Assembly (NCBI GenBank): GCA_031769625.1
Contig: JAUIMM010000188.1
Span: forward strand, 6,885,001 to 6,949,000
DNA: 64,000 bases
Direction of reading: 5' to 3'
Source of the DNA: Taudactylus pleione
Taxonomy: Eukaryota; Chordata; Amphibia; Anura; Myobatrachidae
The notes under the pieces were generated by a model that did no database searches, had not been told where the DNA came from, and saw only the letters and a list, made by a program, of their open reading frames with translations. Positions 34,795 to 45,364 of this stretch are shown here, piece after piece. The number at the start of each line of letters is the position of its first letter. The stretch's first letter is position 1. Made by a program: the position numbers and the translations under genes.

Positions 34795-36064
34795 GCTCTT
34801 ATTCACATTTCAGGAGGTCTCCTCAGGCCTGCCAGCTTTGCATACACACCTCCCACTACTCAAACAGACATCTACTCGACCCCCGGCCCACAAACAAATA
34901 CAGGCGTGACAAGGGCAGTGTGACAGAAGTGAAGCCAGGCATCCTTTTACCACCCTAGGAAGCAACTACTTCCGGGTCAATTGCCAGGAGGGAGGTGAAT
35001 TGAATAAATACTTCCAATTTCATACTAAAATTTACTAAACTATAAATATATTGTAAACCATAATATATATCTAATGATGACAACTGTAGCAATGTAAATC
35101 TTAAAATATATGTAAACAACACTTTTATACATAAAACGTCACACGCAGTTCCCCGTAAAATCTCTCCATGCTGCACACTTCAAGTGGAAGTGGGCAGGAT
35201 GCCGGAGATCTGCCCACTCTTCCGTAGCCTCCCGCAACTTCCGGGAGGGTAGGCAAGAGTGATCTATGGCTGAGCACAGATGGTTGTTAGAGAGGAGCGC
35301 TCTGTGCATCCTCTGTTCCTGGCCCCAGAGCCGGCTGGCACTAGGACCCAGTGCGGCTCTCCCCAGAGGTCTGACCTCCAACATACGCTACTGCACATAC
35401 ACCACATGTATTTGTCCTGTGGCATCCTGCATGGATGGACATGTCCCGAGTACTCTACTCTGTCTGAAGCCTCAAGACTCCCACACTCCACTGTATCACC
35501 ACGGCTTAGCATAGCAAGCACCCCGCTGTCACTACTGCATGCTACAAGCGCTCTCAGTGGATACTGCATCTGATTCACTACAATGCCCAGCATGCCCCAT
35601 GAGCTCCGGGTTGCAAATGGCAATATCTCTGCAACCTGGCATGTGTCATACGCTGCCTGTTTTTACATGGTTATTGAACCTACTCCCTGGTTAAGCCAAT
35701 CTGCTATGTGCAGGACCACCATCGGGGGACTGCCAGGACTGGAGTCCCAGGCCCAGGCAGAGAGGGGGGCCCACCCCTGGCTCCTACCGCTGATACCTGT
35801 AGAGCTACACAGTGACGGAACTTCCAGAGGCCATGGAAGCATTGGTCTCTGGATGCCAGCTGTCAGTGGGCCACGGAGGGATCCATCTATACCGCTGCCT
35901 GCGCCCTGCTGAACACTGCAGTGGCACAGGCAGCGTTTATAAACCTATCCATTACTCTGGGGTCCGTCCGAACAGCCACTTGCCAGCGTTGCGCGTTGCA
36001 CCACTGACGGAGAAGCTTAACACAGCACAAAGAGGAGCAGCCAGAAAACATAGGAGAAGGTAAG
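34795..36064. other. Intergenic, unclassified
   Basis: A segment at 35176-35263 with AAGTGGGCAGGATGCCGG and CTTCCGGGAGGGTAGGCAAG belongs to the same dispersed family as 38110-38452 and 40263-40303. Nothing else is recognised. Confidence 0.45.
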
Positions 36065-36715
36065 TGTTGTGGGCTGCAGAGGGCTGGATGTGGGAGCTGG
36101 CTGGAGAGACAGAAGGGGAGCTGGCTGGGGAGAAAGAAAGGGGCTGGCTGGGGAGAAAGGGGCTGGCTGGAGAGACAGAAGGAGGCTGGCTGGAGAGATA
36201 GAAGGGCTGCTAGCTGGGGAAACAGAATGGGTACTGACTGGGGACACAGAAGTGGAGCTGGCTTGGGAGACAGAAGGGGTGCTGGCTGGGGAGACAAAAG
36301 GGGCTGGCTGGAGAGACGGAAGGGGTGCGGGCTGGAGATATAAAAGGGCTGCTGGCTGGGGAGACATAAAGGATACTGACTGAGGAGCCAGAAGGGGCTT
36401 GCTCGAGAGACAGAAGGGGTGCTGGCTGGAAGATAAAAGGGCTGCTGGCTGGGGAGACATAAAGGGGGCTGGCTGGACAGACAGAAGGGGAGCTGGCTGG
36501 AGAGACAGAAGGGGGCTGGCTGGAGAGACAAAAGGGGAGCTGACTGGGGAGACAAAAGTGGGCTGGCTGAAGAGACAGAAGGGAACTGGCTGGGAGACAG
36601 AAGGGCTGCTGGCTGGAGAGGCAGAAGGTGGGCTGGCTGGAGAGGTAGAAGGGGTCTGGCTGGAGAGGCAGAAGGGGGGCTGGCTGGAGCTGGAGAGAAC
36701 TGCAGGTCTGGAGTT
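36065..36715. repeat. GA-rich minisatellite (GGCTGGCTGGAGAGACAGAA)
   Basis: A variable tandem repeat whose units, about 25-32 bp long, contain GCTGGCTGGGGAGACAGAAG or close variants. The + strand is strongly purine-rich. The long Pro/Ser/Gln-rich minus-strand frames here (up to 291 codons) come from the repeat. Confidence 0.9.
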
Positions 36716-37079
36716 GCAGAAATACTTGTGAGGGGCTCTGTTTTGTCAGTCCCACAACACACATATAATTATGCCAAGTTACCTACCTCTCTGGTGTCCC
36801 GTGTTGGCACCACGGCAGCAGGGTGGTGGCCATTTTCCCAGAGATTTGCACATGAACAGTAGAGAAGTCTCTGGAACCATGGTGCGGACACCATGTTACC
36901 AGATATTTGCACATGCGCAGTAGACTCTGGCACAATGCATACTGCACTGCAGAGAGGAGGGGGCCAGCAAGGAGTCTGCACACAGGCCCCCTCCTCTCTT
37001 AAACCATCCTTGCTCCATATGCAGACATGATGTGTGTGCAGGCGCTGATACTGCAGAGTTACGTAGGCACACACCAGCT
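36716..37079. other. Intergenic, small internal duplication
   Basis: GAGATTTGCACATGAACAGTAG (36840 on) and GATATTTGCACATGCGCAGTAG (36901 on) are imperfect direct repeats. Nothing else is seen. Confidence 0.5.
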
Positions 37080-37374
37080 GATTACGACATTGTAATCGTG
37101 CAGTCATTTCACAGTCTATGTGCCTACACTGAACGAGCAGTCGTTCAGTGTAGGCACATCAATCATCCCCGAACATGGGCAACCTGACGACGTCGTCAGG
37201 CTGACCAGCATGTTCGAGAGATGATAGATGTCAAAAACGACCAGGGTGCACGCATCGCTGGTCGTTTTTGACATTAAATTGCCCTATTTGTGCCCGATTT
37301 TTAAACAATTGAACGATAACGACGTTGTTATCGTTCATCCGCCTGCTAAAATTGGGTAGTGGATACGCACCTTT
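37080..37374. mobile_element. Second hairpin-chain family, copy 1
   Basis: A row of hairpins: CTACACTGAACGA with TCGTTCAGTGTAG, CCTGACGACGTCGTCAGG, TGTCAAAAACGACCA with TGGTCGTTTTTGACA (37229-37273) and GAACGATAACG with CGTTATCGTTC. The right end GGATACGCACCT fits Harbinger-like termini. The left end is unclear. Confidence 0.7.
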
Positions 37375-37449
37375 ACAGCCCGGCTACAGTGGTGTTGGTT
37401 TATTGATAGATATAGCAGGTACAGCCATGCACACTGGTGATGGAGCAGT

Positions 37450-37991
37450 GGCCCTGATTCAGAGCCGGACGCTCTGACAGAGCGCTCGCTCTGAATCAGG
37501 GCCGTCCCTCTTAGTTTTTAGAGCGGCCTCCTGGCCGCTCGCATAGCTGTGGATGACCACCCACAGCTAAAGCGAGCGGCCAAAAAGAAGGTCGCGATGG
37601 TCAAGACCATCGCGGCCATCGGGCTTGCGACGAGACCCTTGCGGTAGGGTCTCGTTGCCGCAAGTCCTGGAGTGCTTTTGGCTCTAAAAGCACTCCCACT
37701 GACATCACTTGTGATGTCAGTGGGGCCGGCCCCAGACGGTAGGCATTCCCATGGGAACGCCTCCGTCTGGGCAGCAACGCCCCCGGCATGCCCACCAAAG
37801 GGGGCGTGCTGTCACTCACCAGCGACAGCACACCCCCTTTGGTGCGAGACCCATAGCGACGGCTTGGCCGTCGTTAGTCGGGTCTCGCGCATGCGCACGA
37901 TGGAGCCGCCTCCGTCGTGTGCATGCGCACTTGGCCAACATCGACCCGCTTGCGAGCGCTCAGCACTCGCGAGCAGGTCTGAATCAGGCCC
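37450..37991. mobile_element. Hairpin-chain transposon, copy C (542 bp, opposite orientation)
   Basis: It begins GGCCCTGATTCAGAGC and ends GTCTGAATCAGGCCC. The flanks are AGT (37447-37449) and AGA (37992-37994), one mismatch. The order of hairpins is the reverse of copy A. It has the CCACTGACATCACT palindrome and the CTGTGGATGACCACCCACAG stem. Confidence 0.8.
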
Positions 37992-38109
37992 AGAGTTCTA
38001 TACATCTCACCAGCCGGTGAGTGTATGCTGCAAACTTGTAGTGGTGCAGGATGCTGGAACAGCGTTAAATACAGGTATTAACCGGGTCTCTCATATAAGC
38101 TAAACACAA

Positions 38110-38452
38110 ACTTGCCTACACTCCCAGGACCAGCGGGAAGCTCCCGATTTTTCGGGTAACACCCCGCACCCCCGGAAGGGTAGGCATTTCTTCCCCATTC
38201 TGCCCACTTCCTAGTGAAGTGGGCATAATGGGAAGAATATTACCAGGATCGGCGGGTCCGTGCATAAGGGGAGGGGACTAATGACACGATTCTATGAGAA
38301 GTGTGTCATTTGGCCCCGCCTCCTAATTAAATATGCACATTTGCATCAAATTCCTGCGAGGAGTGGGGCTTAATGGTGCAACCCGGCAGGCCCTGCTTCT
38401 CCTCCCCAGGCTTCTCCCGGGCAGGGTAACTCAGAAGTCGGCAGGTATGGCT
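38110..38452. mobile_element. Dispersed repeat (TTGCCTACACTCCC ... GTCGGCAGGTATGG)
   Basis: Shared words (CTGCCCACTTCC, GGGAGGGTAGGCAAG or its complement) link it to 35176-35263 and 40263-40303. Its class is unknown. CCTAGTGAAGTGGGC and AGAAGTGTGTCATT form local hairpins. Confidence 0.5.
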
Positions 38453-38492
38453 AAAGAGGAGACTTCTGTTTCCCACCATGTCATTGAACACA

Positions 38493-38991
38493 GGGCCTGA
38501 TTCAGAGCCGGACGCTCTGACCAGAGCGCTCGCTCTGAATCAGGGCCCTCCTACCTAAACTTGGAGCGGCCCCCTGGCCGCTCGCATAGCTGTGGGTGAC
38601 CACCCACAGCATATGTGAGCGGCCAAAAAGATGGTCAAGACCATCGCGACCAACAGGCTTGCGACGAGACCCTGCGGTAGGGTCTCGCTGCCGCAAGCCT
38701 GGAGTGATTTTGGCTCTATCAGAGCCAAAATCACTCCCACTGACATCACTAGTGATGTCAGTGGGGCCGGACCAAGACGGTAGGCGTTCCCATGGGAACG
38801 CCTCCGTCTGGCAGCCACGCCCCCGGCACGCCCATCAAAGGGGGCGTGCTGTCACTCACCATCGACAGCACGCCCCCTTTGGTGCGAGACCCCGATCGAC
38901 GGCTTCCCCGTCGCTCGCCGGGTCTCGCGCATGCGCACGATGGAGCTCCCTCCGTGCGCTCAGTGCTCGCGAGCGGGTCAGAATCAGGCCC
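38493..38991. mobile_element. Hairpin-chain transposon, copy D (499 bp, TSD ACA)
   Basis: This is the clearest copy. In order: a terminal hairpin (38494-38547), the GCATAGCTGTGGGTGACCAC stem (38574-38623), GATGGTCAAGACCATC (38631-38646), ACGAGACCCTGCGG with TAGGGTCTCG (about 38663-38687), a perfect 35-bp hairpin with arm GAGTGATTTTGGCTCT (38702-38736), a perfect 28-bp palindrome (38737-38764), AGACGGTAGGCGTTCC with GGAACGCCTCCGTCT (38775-38809), AAAGGGGGCGTGCTGTC with GACAGCACGCCCCCTTT (38837-38880), and GCGAGACCC with GGGTCTCGC (38883-38928). ACA flanks it at 38490-38492 and 38992-38994. Confidence 0.9.
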
Positions 38992-38994
38992 ACA

Positions 38995-39595
38995 GGGCCC
39001 GATTCAGACCCAGTCGCTAAGCCACGGACGCACGCTATGGGCCATTATCGCCCGTCTGTGCATGCGTATGCGTCAAAATATGCATGCGCGAACCAGTCAC
39101 TGAGTCCGGTAATCGTGTGCTCGTAGTACACAGACTGGACGCTATTTTGAGTGACAGAATGTGCCATTTGTGGGTGGTAACAGGGGAAGGTGCTTGTGAA
39201 CAGGGAAGTGGTGCTGCTAACGCTGGCGTGTCTGGCCGTCAAAACGGAGTTGTAAGGGTATGCATAATTAGCATGGAAGCGTCATTGTACACGTCACTTA
39301 GTTGTATTTCAGCCTGCAGTGATCGCAGTGCTTGTGGAGGGGAAGGGTCTACCTAAAGCGCTGCGTGCAGCTCCGATGGCTCTCGATGGTTCTGATTAAT
39401 CATACACTTCCTGGACATGACGTGTGCTAAGAAAGAAAAGTGGGCGTCTTTATACCGGCGTGCATTCGTTCTGCCGTCGCTCTCTAAGACATAGAGGGCG
39501 TCCTTACACCAGACAGTGCTATCGCGGAATTTGCATACCCGTCCCCTTTTGATTGTGGGAGAGCGCAGCTTAGCGTCCGGGTCTGAATCGACCCC
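38995..39595. mobile_element. Related element E (601 bp, TSD ACA) directly abutting copy D
   Basis: Its ends GGGCCCGATTCAGACCC and GGGTCTGAATCGACCCC belong to the same terminal family. The interior differs and has fewer hairpins. ACA lies at 38992-38994 and 39596-39598, so D and E share the middle ACA. Confidence 0.75.
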
Positions 39596-40984
39596 ACAGT
39601 ACATAGTAAAGACAAGATGTCCCCTGCACATGCTCAGAACTCAGAAGTGACCTCGGCGGCCATCCTGAAACAGGGCATGAAGTCTCCCTGGAGGGACAGG
39701 AAGGCTGGAGTCTGTGCAGTAGCGCACTCCTATTTCAACATATTCGAGCGTGGATATCCTTAAACCTGGTGTCTGACTCAGATTTGTACAGTATAGCGCA
39801 GCCGTAGGGAAGTGGCTGAGCGATACCACAGACTAATATGCTAATGCAGCAGGAGGCGACTGGTGTACATAAACACCTCCTGACTGCATCGCAGATCCGC
39901 GCGCCTCAGCTTACTCGGAATGCCCAGTGGAACTGCTCAGACGGGGCTACTCCTACATAACAGGGGGAAACCGTGCGTGATCTTGCAGAGGGCGACCTGC
40001 ACATGTGCCGTACAGATCCTGTGCTTGCCCAGGTCTCTCACAATCGGAGATGTTGGTGGGTGGGTCTGGGGGTGAAGATGGGTGGGGCTCAGCAAAGGTG
40101 GGCGGGTCCAGGGGTGTGGCAATGCAATTGCTTCATTGTATCCCTACCCCCGCTATACAATGCCGATATTACCGGCATTTTGGAGCTCCGGACGAAGCCA
40201 CCATGACGAAATTCAACGCAAATCAGATCATCGGTCGCCTGTGCCGCCCATTTCACTTTCGGGTGCCTCCTGGCCATTCTGGGAGGGTAGGCAAGTATGG
40301 TTTGCGCATTACTTTGAATCAGGCCCCTGGACCGTTAGGGTGCTTTGAGGATAGAGCTTGGGAACCACTATGCATAAAAGATATAACATAACAAAATATG
40401 CTAATGAAGTAACGTAAAACACAGGAATAACTAAATATTTGTGCGCAAATACTGACTTTCTCTAAGACAGAACGTAATATAACAGATTAACTTTAGTATA
40501 GTCACCCTTTGTTTCAGGTATGTTTTCAATTATATAACTGACAGGTCTAGCCATACAGTAAAGTACAAATGTATGTTGTCTTTTGCATTATTTATTTAAT
40601 TTGTTTACTCTTTTTGCATTAGATAAGAAATACAATTAGGCAAGGACAGTGAATATGATATGCATTAATAAATTAAAAAATAAAAGCTTTAAAAAATAAA
40701 TAAAATTAGTGTAGGTGTATTATATGAGGTTGTAAGAAAGAGTATATATATATTTTGTTTTAATGTCTAGGTGGGGCTATGAGGCCCTCTAGTGGATCAA
40801 TATGATATAACAGGAGCAATATTGTAAGATAATTACTGTTAGTATAGAAATACAGTGACAGGGTGCAACTAACGCCTAGGGCGATATGTACTGGGGTGTG
40901 AGTTTTGAAAAAGTGCGAGTATAGAGCTACAGTATACTCGCACATTTTCTGAACTCACCCTATGTAATAGGGTGTGAGAACATG
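39596..40984. other. Intergenic, partial repeats only
   Basis: A GAGGGTAGGCAAGTATGG fragment (about 40284-40302) is followed by a hAT-like MITE right end, GTGCTTTGAGGATAGAGCTT to GGGAACCAC (40339-40370). The rest (40400-40870) is AT-rich. No gene is seen. Confidence 0.45.
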
Positions 40985-41256
40985 CAGAGCCGTAACTAGA
41001 CTTTTTGGTGCCCTGTGCCAGAAAGAGCATTGGCGCCCCCCTCATTTTTCAAAGGGACATAATGCACCCAAAAAAGGGCCATGGCCTCACGGGGAAGGGC
41101 CAGGGAAGAGATAGAGGAGGCCAGGATATGCTGGGGATGAAATAAGAGGAAGCTACAAGCAAGAATGATAATAAACAGAAATATGACAGGCCCAAACAGC
41201 GCCCCCTGACCTGTGGTGCCCTGTGCGATGGCCGCACTACCCTAGCTACAGCCCTG
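40985..41256. mobile_element. hAT non-autonomous element, exact 8-bp TSD
   Basis: The termini are CAGAGCCGTAACTAG and CTAGCTACAGCCCTG. AGAACATG lies immediately on both sides (40977-40984 and 41257-41264), the hallmark of hAT insertion. The copy at 45661-45929 is about 90 per cent alike by eye. Confidence 0.9.
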
Positions 41257-41279
41257 AGAACATGCAAACTGGCATGTTT

Positions 41280-42070
41280 CTCACACCTCTGCAACTCACA
41301 ATGGCAAAACTTGCATCCAGATATTTTGCCATTGTGAGCATAGAACTCGGGCAATGTAATAGAGTGCGAGTTACACAGAAAGATGTACAGATCCATGTAT
41401 TTTTCTGTGTGTATAAAAAAAAAGTAAACAGTAAAAATAAAACAATTCCGTGCATCCCCTCCCCACAAGCATAACCAGCCTTGGCCTCTGTAGAGCCTGT
41501 TATCCTGGTTCTTAAAATACAGGGGGGAAAATGCATAGGGGTCCCCTGTATATAAAAGAACCAGCACTGGGCTCTGCTGAGCCAGTCCTGATTGTGGAAA
41601 TACAGGGGACAAAATGAGTAGGGGTCCCCTGAATTTTCCATAACCAGCACCGGACTCTTTCTAACGGGGGTGTAATGCTACAGCCGGGGGAACCCTTTTA
41701 CCGTGTCCCCCGGCCAAAGCATTACACATGACCGCTAGCCAGCCCAGGCTGGGGATCCCTTGGGAGGTGGGGACTCCCCCAATAAAGGGGTCCCCCTCTC
41801 CAGGGAACTCAGGCCTGGGCTGATAGCCCAGGACTATCCCCAGCACCCGTGGCCCGTGGGTGCCGGGTAAATTGTGTAAAGTGTAGTGTAAAAGATAGAT
41901 TTAATGATATTATCTTTTGCTGGAGAACTACAGGTCTCAGCAAGTCTCCCCGGCATGCTGGAACTTGAGAATCACAAGTACCAGCATGCGGGGCATTAAG
42001 GGCCTGCTGGTACCTGTAGTTCACCTGCAAAATAAAGACAACACACACACCGTGAAAGTAAAGTTTTATT
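41280..42070. mobile_element. Dispersed repeat ending CAGCATGCGGGGCATTAAGG
   Basis: Blocks such as TAGGGGTCCCCTGTAT, AACCAGCACCGGACTC, CCAAAGCATTACAC and CCTGCTGGTACCTGTAGTTC recur at 59240-59990 and 62700-63250. This marks one large non-autonomous family. No protein is encoded. Confidence 0.65.
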
Positions 42071-42404
42071 AAAGCAAACATGCACCGAAGAGGACGTGAT
42101 CTATGCTAGGAATAGGTGAGTATGGAATTTTTTTTACAGGTGTCATGGATTCTACTGGACAAGGGGACGTGAATGGCTGAAGGTGTTATAGGTGAGTGTG
42201 CGTGAATATAAGTGTGCATATTTTTGGCTCAAACGTCTTTAAAAAGGCAAGACCCTTGCTGTAGCAGTGTGGGACAATCACAGTATACAGATATTCTCCA
42301 GAAGCACAATCCTCTCTAGATGTTCATGGAAAAAAACTCACACTTTCAGGGTCACATCAGCCCTTTATATAGCAAGAGGACACAATGGATCCAGTATGTA
42401 ATAA
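42071..42404. repeat. Unclassified dispersed repeat shared with tetraspanin intron 2
   Basis: TCTTTAAAAAGGCAAGACCC and TCACATCAGCCCTTTATATAG (42231-42380) parallel 17278-17401. Confidence 0.55.
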
Positions 42405-42960
42405 AGGCGACCCCGGTTCTAATCCCGACAGCGGAAGCCCAGCAGGGGTGAACTCGCTAATTTAGGTAAGTACCCCTAACCCTACCTCCTACCCTATCCC
42501 TCCTTTAGGGGTGCCTTACCCTAACCTTCCCCCCTAGTGCCTAACCCCCCTCTAAGTGCGTAAACCTAACCTCCCCTTCCCCGCAACATAACTCTCCTGG
42601 GGGGTGCCTAACCCTAACCCTCCCCCCCGGGGGTGCTTAACGCTAACCCCCCTTCCCCTAGCCTAAACCTAACCCTCCTGGTGGGATGCCTAACCCTAAG
42701 TCCCCCCGGGAGCCCTAAAACCTAACCCTCTCTCCATCCCCCACCCCTCCCGCGGCTGTCCGCGCCCGGCTTACCTTTGTTCGGTATGCTGGGCATCTGG
42801 CTCTCGGCGTAGGTCTAAGAACAGGCGTCGGGATTTCGATGCCTGTCATTTGTACCTTGCCGGGATTTTACAGTCGGGAAGCTGGCGGTCAACATTTCAA
42901 CCGTCGGCTTCCTGACTGCATCCCGACACAATACAGCAGGTTTTAATCCTGCCCATATAC
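42405..42960. mobile_element. Transposon with telomere-like internal minisatellite, copy 2 (inverse)
   Basis: The core holds many CCCTAACC and CCTAACCCT words, the complement of TTAGGG-like repeats. It is flanked by AATCCCGACAGCGGAAGCCC and by GCGGCTGTCCGCGCCCGGCT, GTCGGCTTCCTGACTGC. Confidence 0.7.
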
Positions 42961-42964
42961 CTCT

Positions 42965-43650
42965 AATGTGGCGTACACACTAGACGACATGTCGTCCGAT
43001 CATGGCTGGCTCCAGGGGTAGGCGCATGGACTTGGCCTAAGTACCATAAGCCACGTCCCATAAGTGACGTTACTTGGAGGCGTCTGGTGTAACGTCAGCC
43101 TGGGGGAGAGCCCAGCACTCCGTCACTAGCTGGGCTTCCCCTAGCCCTGTCCCGGGCTTGAGTGGATGCAGCGCGCATGCGTGCAGCATCAATTCAGCTA
43201 CTCCGGGGTCCGTCACCGCCACATAGCTGCGGCGGTGGGGGGTGCCAAACCTCCCGACCAGACCACCCGCGGGACACTTCGGTCCACGGGTGGAACAGCG
43301 GGACAGTGCTGTCACACTGAAATGGGGATGTTGGGAAGGGTGCGCCCTCGACTGCACTGGTCGAACACCCCAAAAGCCGGCCCTGCGTCCGATCCGGTGG
43401 ATCGGAGTGACATATAAGTCACATCATCTAGTGCGTACCCACTTCGTCGCTGATGATTCACGCACCTGCGCATTGTCAGTAACATCCTCCGTTGGTCCTG
43501 CATGCAGATCCGACTGGTGATATCGTTAGAATGCAGCATGGCCCCCGCCGTCGCTGCTGGCATCGGAAAGTGTGTATGAACTTGCCGATGCCGGCACCCC
43601 CACTGACGAGGTTAGGCACACTAGCCATAGTGTAATGTGTACCGGCCTTA
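42965..43650. mobile_element. Harbinger-like MITE with an inner hAT-like insertion
   Basis: The outer ends are GTGGCGTACACACTAGACGA and ATAGTGTAATGTGTACCGGC. The inner segment starts GGCTCCAGGGGTAGG (43009) and ends AAAGCCGGCCCTG (43385), consistent with a hAT copy. Confidence 0.55.
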
Positions 43651-43734
43651 AGACTATTACACAAGTCAGGAAAATCACACAAAAAATAAATACAACTCAC
43701 ATAAACTGGTCAATTGCATTCCTCCTTTGATATA

Positions 43735-43882
43735 TCCAGTGGTGGCTTCAGAGGTGGGGATGCAGCGGAGTCCAAAATACAAATAGGTCACACCAACTGT
43801 CACCTCAAACACCGCCCGGGACTCAGTGGCAGTTGATGTGGCTCCCTATTTGAATTTTGGACAGCACTGCAGGTCAACCTCT
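43735..43882. mobile_element. hAT-like MITE (CAGTGGTGGCTTCAGAGG)
   Basis: CAGTGGTGGCTTCAGAGG at the left pairs with CCTCTGGAGCCGCCACTA at the right, 15 of 18 positions. The inner CCAAAATACAAATAGG pairs with CCTATTTGAATTTTGG. Confidence 0.7.
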
Positions 43883-44036
43883 GGAGCCGCCACTATCTAT
43901 TACCCAAACCGAACCGTTTTGACTTGGACACAATCTGATTCAACACATACTGTACAGTAACTGTCTCTTTCCTTAATATAGGAATTCCCCCAGGAGTGCA
44001 TTGACTCTAAACAAAGGTTTGCTCAGTTTACACTAA

Positions 44037-44331
44037 AGGGGCCTATCCACTAGGCGACCTGAAAGACTGAATGTCTAGCGTTCATACCTTCAGGTCGTCA
44101 AGGTGCGGTGCCCGCACTGAACGGCGCTCACTGAATGTCATTCAGTGCAGGAGTCCGACCTCCTATCTCTGAACATGGCGAACCTGTTGTCAGGTTGACG
44201 GGCATGTTCAGTAGATAGTCAGGGTCGGCAAGGACCAAGCGTGCACGCTCATCGCTGGTCCTTGCCGGCTATCAATTACACGACTTTGTGAACAATGATT
44301 GTTCGCAAAGTCGTGTAATGGATAGGCCCCT
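44037..44331. mobile_element. Second hairpin-chain family, copy 2 (TSD TAA)
   Basis: A perfect 13-bp TIR, AGGGGCCTATCCA and TGGATAGGCCCCT, with TAA at 44034-44036 and 44332-44334. Inside: CTGAACATG...CATGTTCAG enclosing AACCTGTTGTCAGGTT, GGCAAGGACCA with TGGTCCTTGCC (44227-44266), and ACACGACTTTGTGAAC with GTTCGCAAAGTCGTGT. Confidence 0.85.
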
Positions 44332-44544
44332 TAAGAAGCATACTCGTATGTATCAATTATCAGGTTTTAAATGTGATAATTGTAATTTCTACACCAAAAC
44401 CCAGGGCGTTTACATGCTCTCAGGCCAATGGAGCCCTCTGTTATTTATAACTTCAGCCTAGCAGGTTAATATTCTGTTATGAGACCATTAAGTAATAATG
44501 GTCCCCGCCTACCCCATCTGTGTCACTCCTGTTCGTCTGCCCCT
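44332..44544. other. Intergenic, nothing recognised
   Basis: No recognised element. Confidence 0.4.
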
Positions 44545-44822
44545 CCCTTAAAGAATGTAAGCTCTTTTGAGCAGGGCCCTCTACCCTCTTGTGCTTCTCC
44601 CTACTGTAATTTAATTTATCTCTTACTCCCCACTAGGGCAACTAACACTCGGCTGCTTATGTGGGCGTAAAGGTCGCTAATATAGCAATGTTTCTTATAC
44701 ATGTCCATGTCCTGCTTTGTATTGTATTATAAGTCACTGGTTTCTTATTTGTTCATGTACTTTGTAAGGCGCTGCGGAACACTTGTGGCGCCATATAAAT
44801 AAATGATAATAATAATAATAAA
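44545..44822 (+). mobile_element. SINE/LINE 3' tail with (ATA)n
   Basis: It holds AATGTAAGCTCTTTTGAGCA, TGTAAGGCGCTGCGGAACAC and GGCGCCATATAAATAAATGA, then an (ATA) run. It is the same tail class as the SINE at 10557. Confidence 0.7.
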
Positions 44823-44974
44823 AACATTGTTTTATACATTTTATCAGAATATTTACATAACATGGCACGCAGGCACATGCAGGGGAGCAAATGGTTATGC
44901 TGACGTAGGATAGAATGAGTTTTATCTGTTGATGTTTTTTTCATGCCTTGTAATTGCTGTAAAAATGAAGTCAG

Positions 44975-45063
44975 TAAATAAATAATAATAACAATAATAA
45001 TAATAAATAATAATAAAAAATAAAAATAATAATAAATTAAATAAAAATTGAAATAATAATAAT
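44975..45063. repeat. (AATAAT)n-rich microsatellite
   Basis: AAT/ATA repeats with interruptions. Confidence 0.9.
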
Positions 45064-45364
45064 GTGCATTTGACATTTTTTTTACTTTTTTACACTTGAT
45101 TAAAAAAATAAATAAAGTCAGCCGAAGCATTTTGACCGCCAGTGGGAAACCGCAGTTACATGTGTCAAATAGGTGATTTATTTGCTAATTACTATCACCT
45201 TCGTCCTCAATGGCGTGTACAACTACAGCCCTGAGACCTGACAAATATAGTGTTGCCATTGCTGAAGTAAGAGCAGGCAGTGGGAACATACAGTTCTTTG
45301 GTGCTTAGGATAATAGATATATGAACAGTACAAATAACGGGATGTACAAATAACGGGATGTAGT

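Noticed and set aside
33540..34940. A complete LTR retrotransposon
   Set aside because: A TATA-like sequence and a tRNA-like segment are present, but no paired LTRs, primer-binding site or gag/pol fragments could be identified.
35887..36764. A 291-residue Pro/Ser-rich protein on the minus strand
   Set aside because: It is a product of the GA-rich minisatellite, and alternative frames give similar low-complexity products.
42480..42740. True interstitial telomere block
   Set aside because: The CCCTAA-like words are irregular and sit inside a dispersed element with copies elsewhere in the window, so a fused chromosome end is unlikely.
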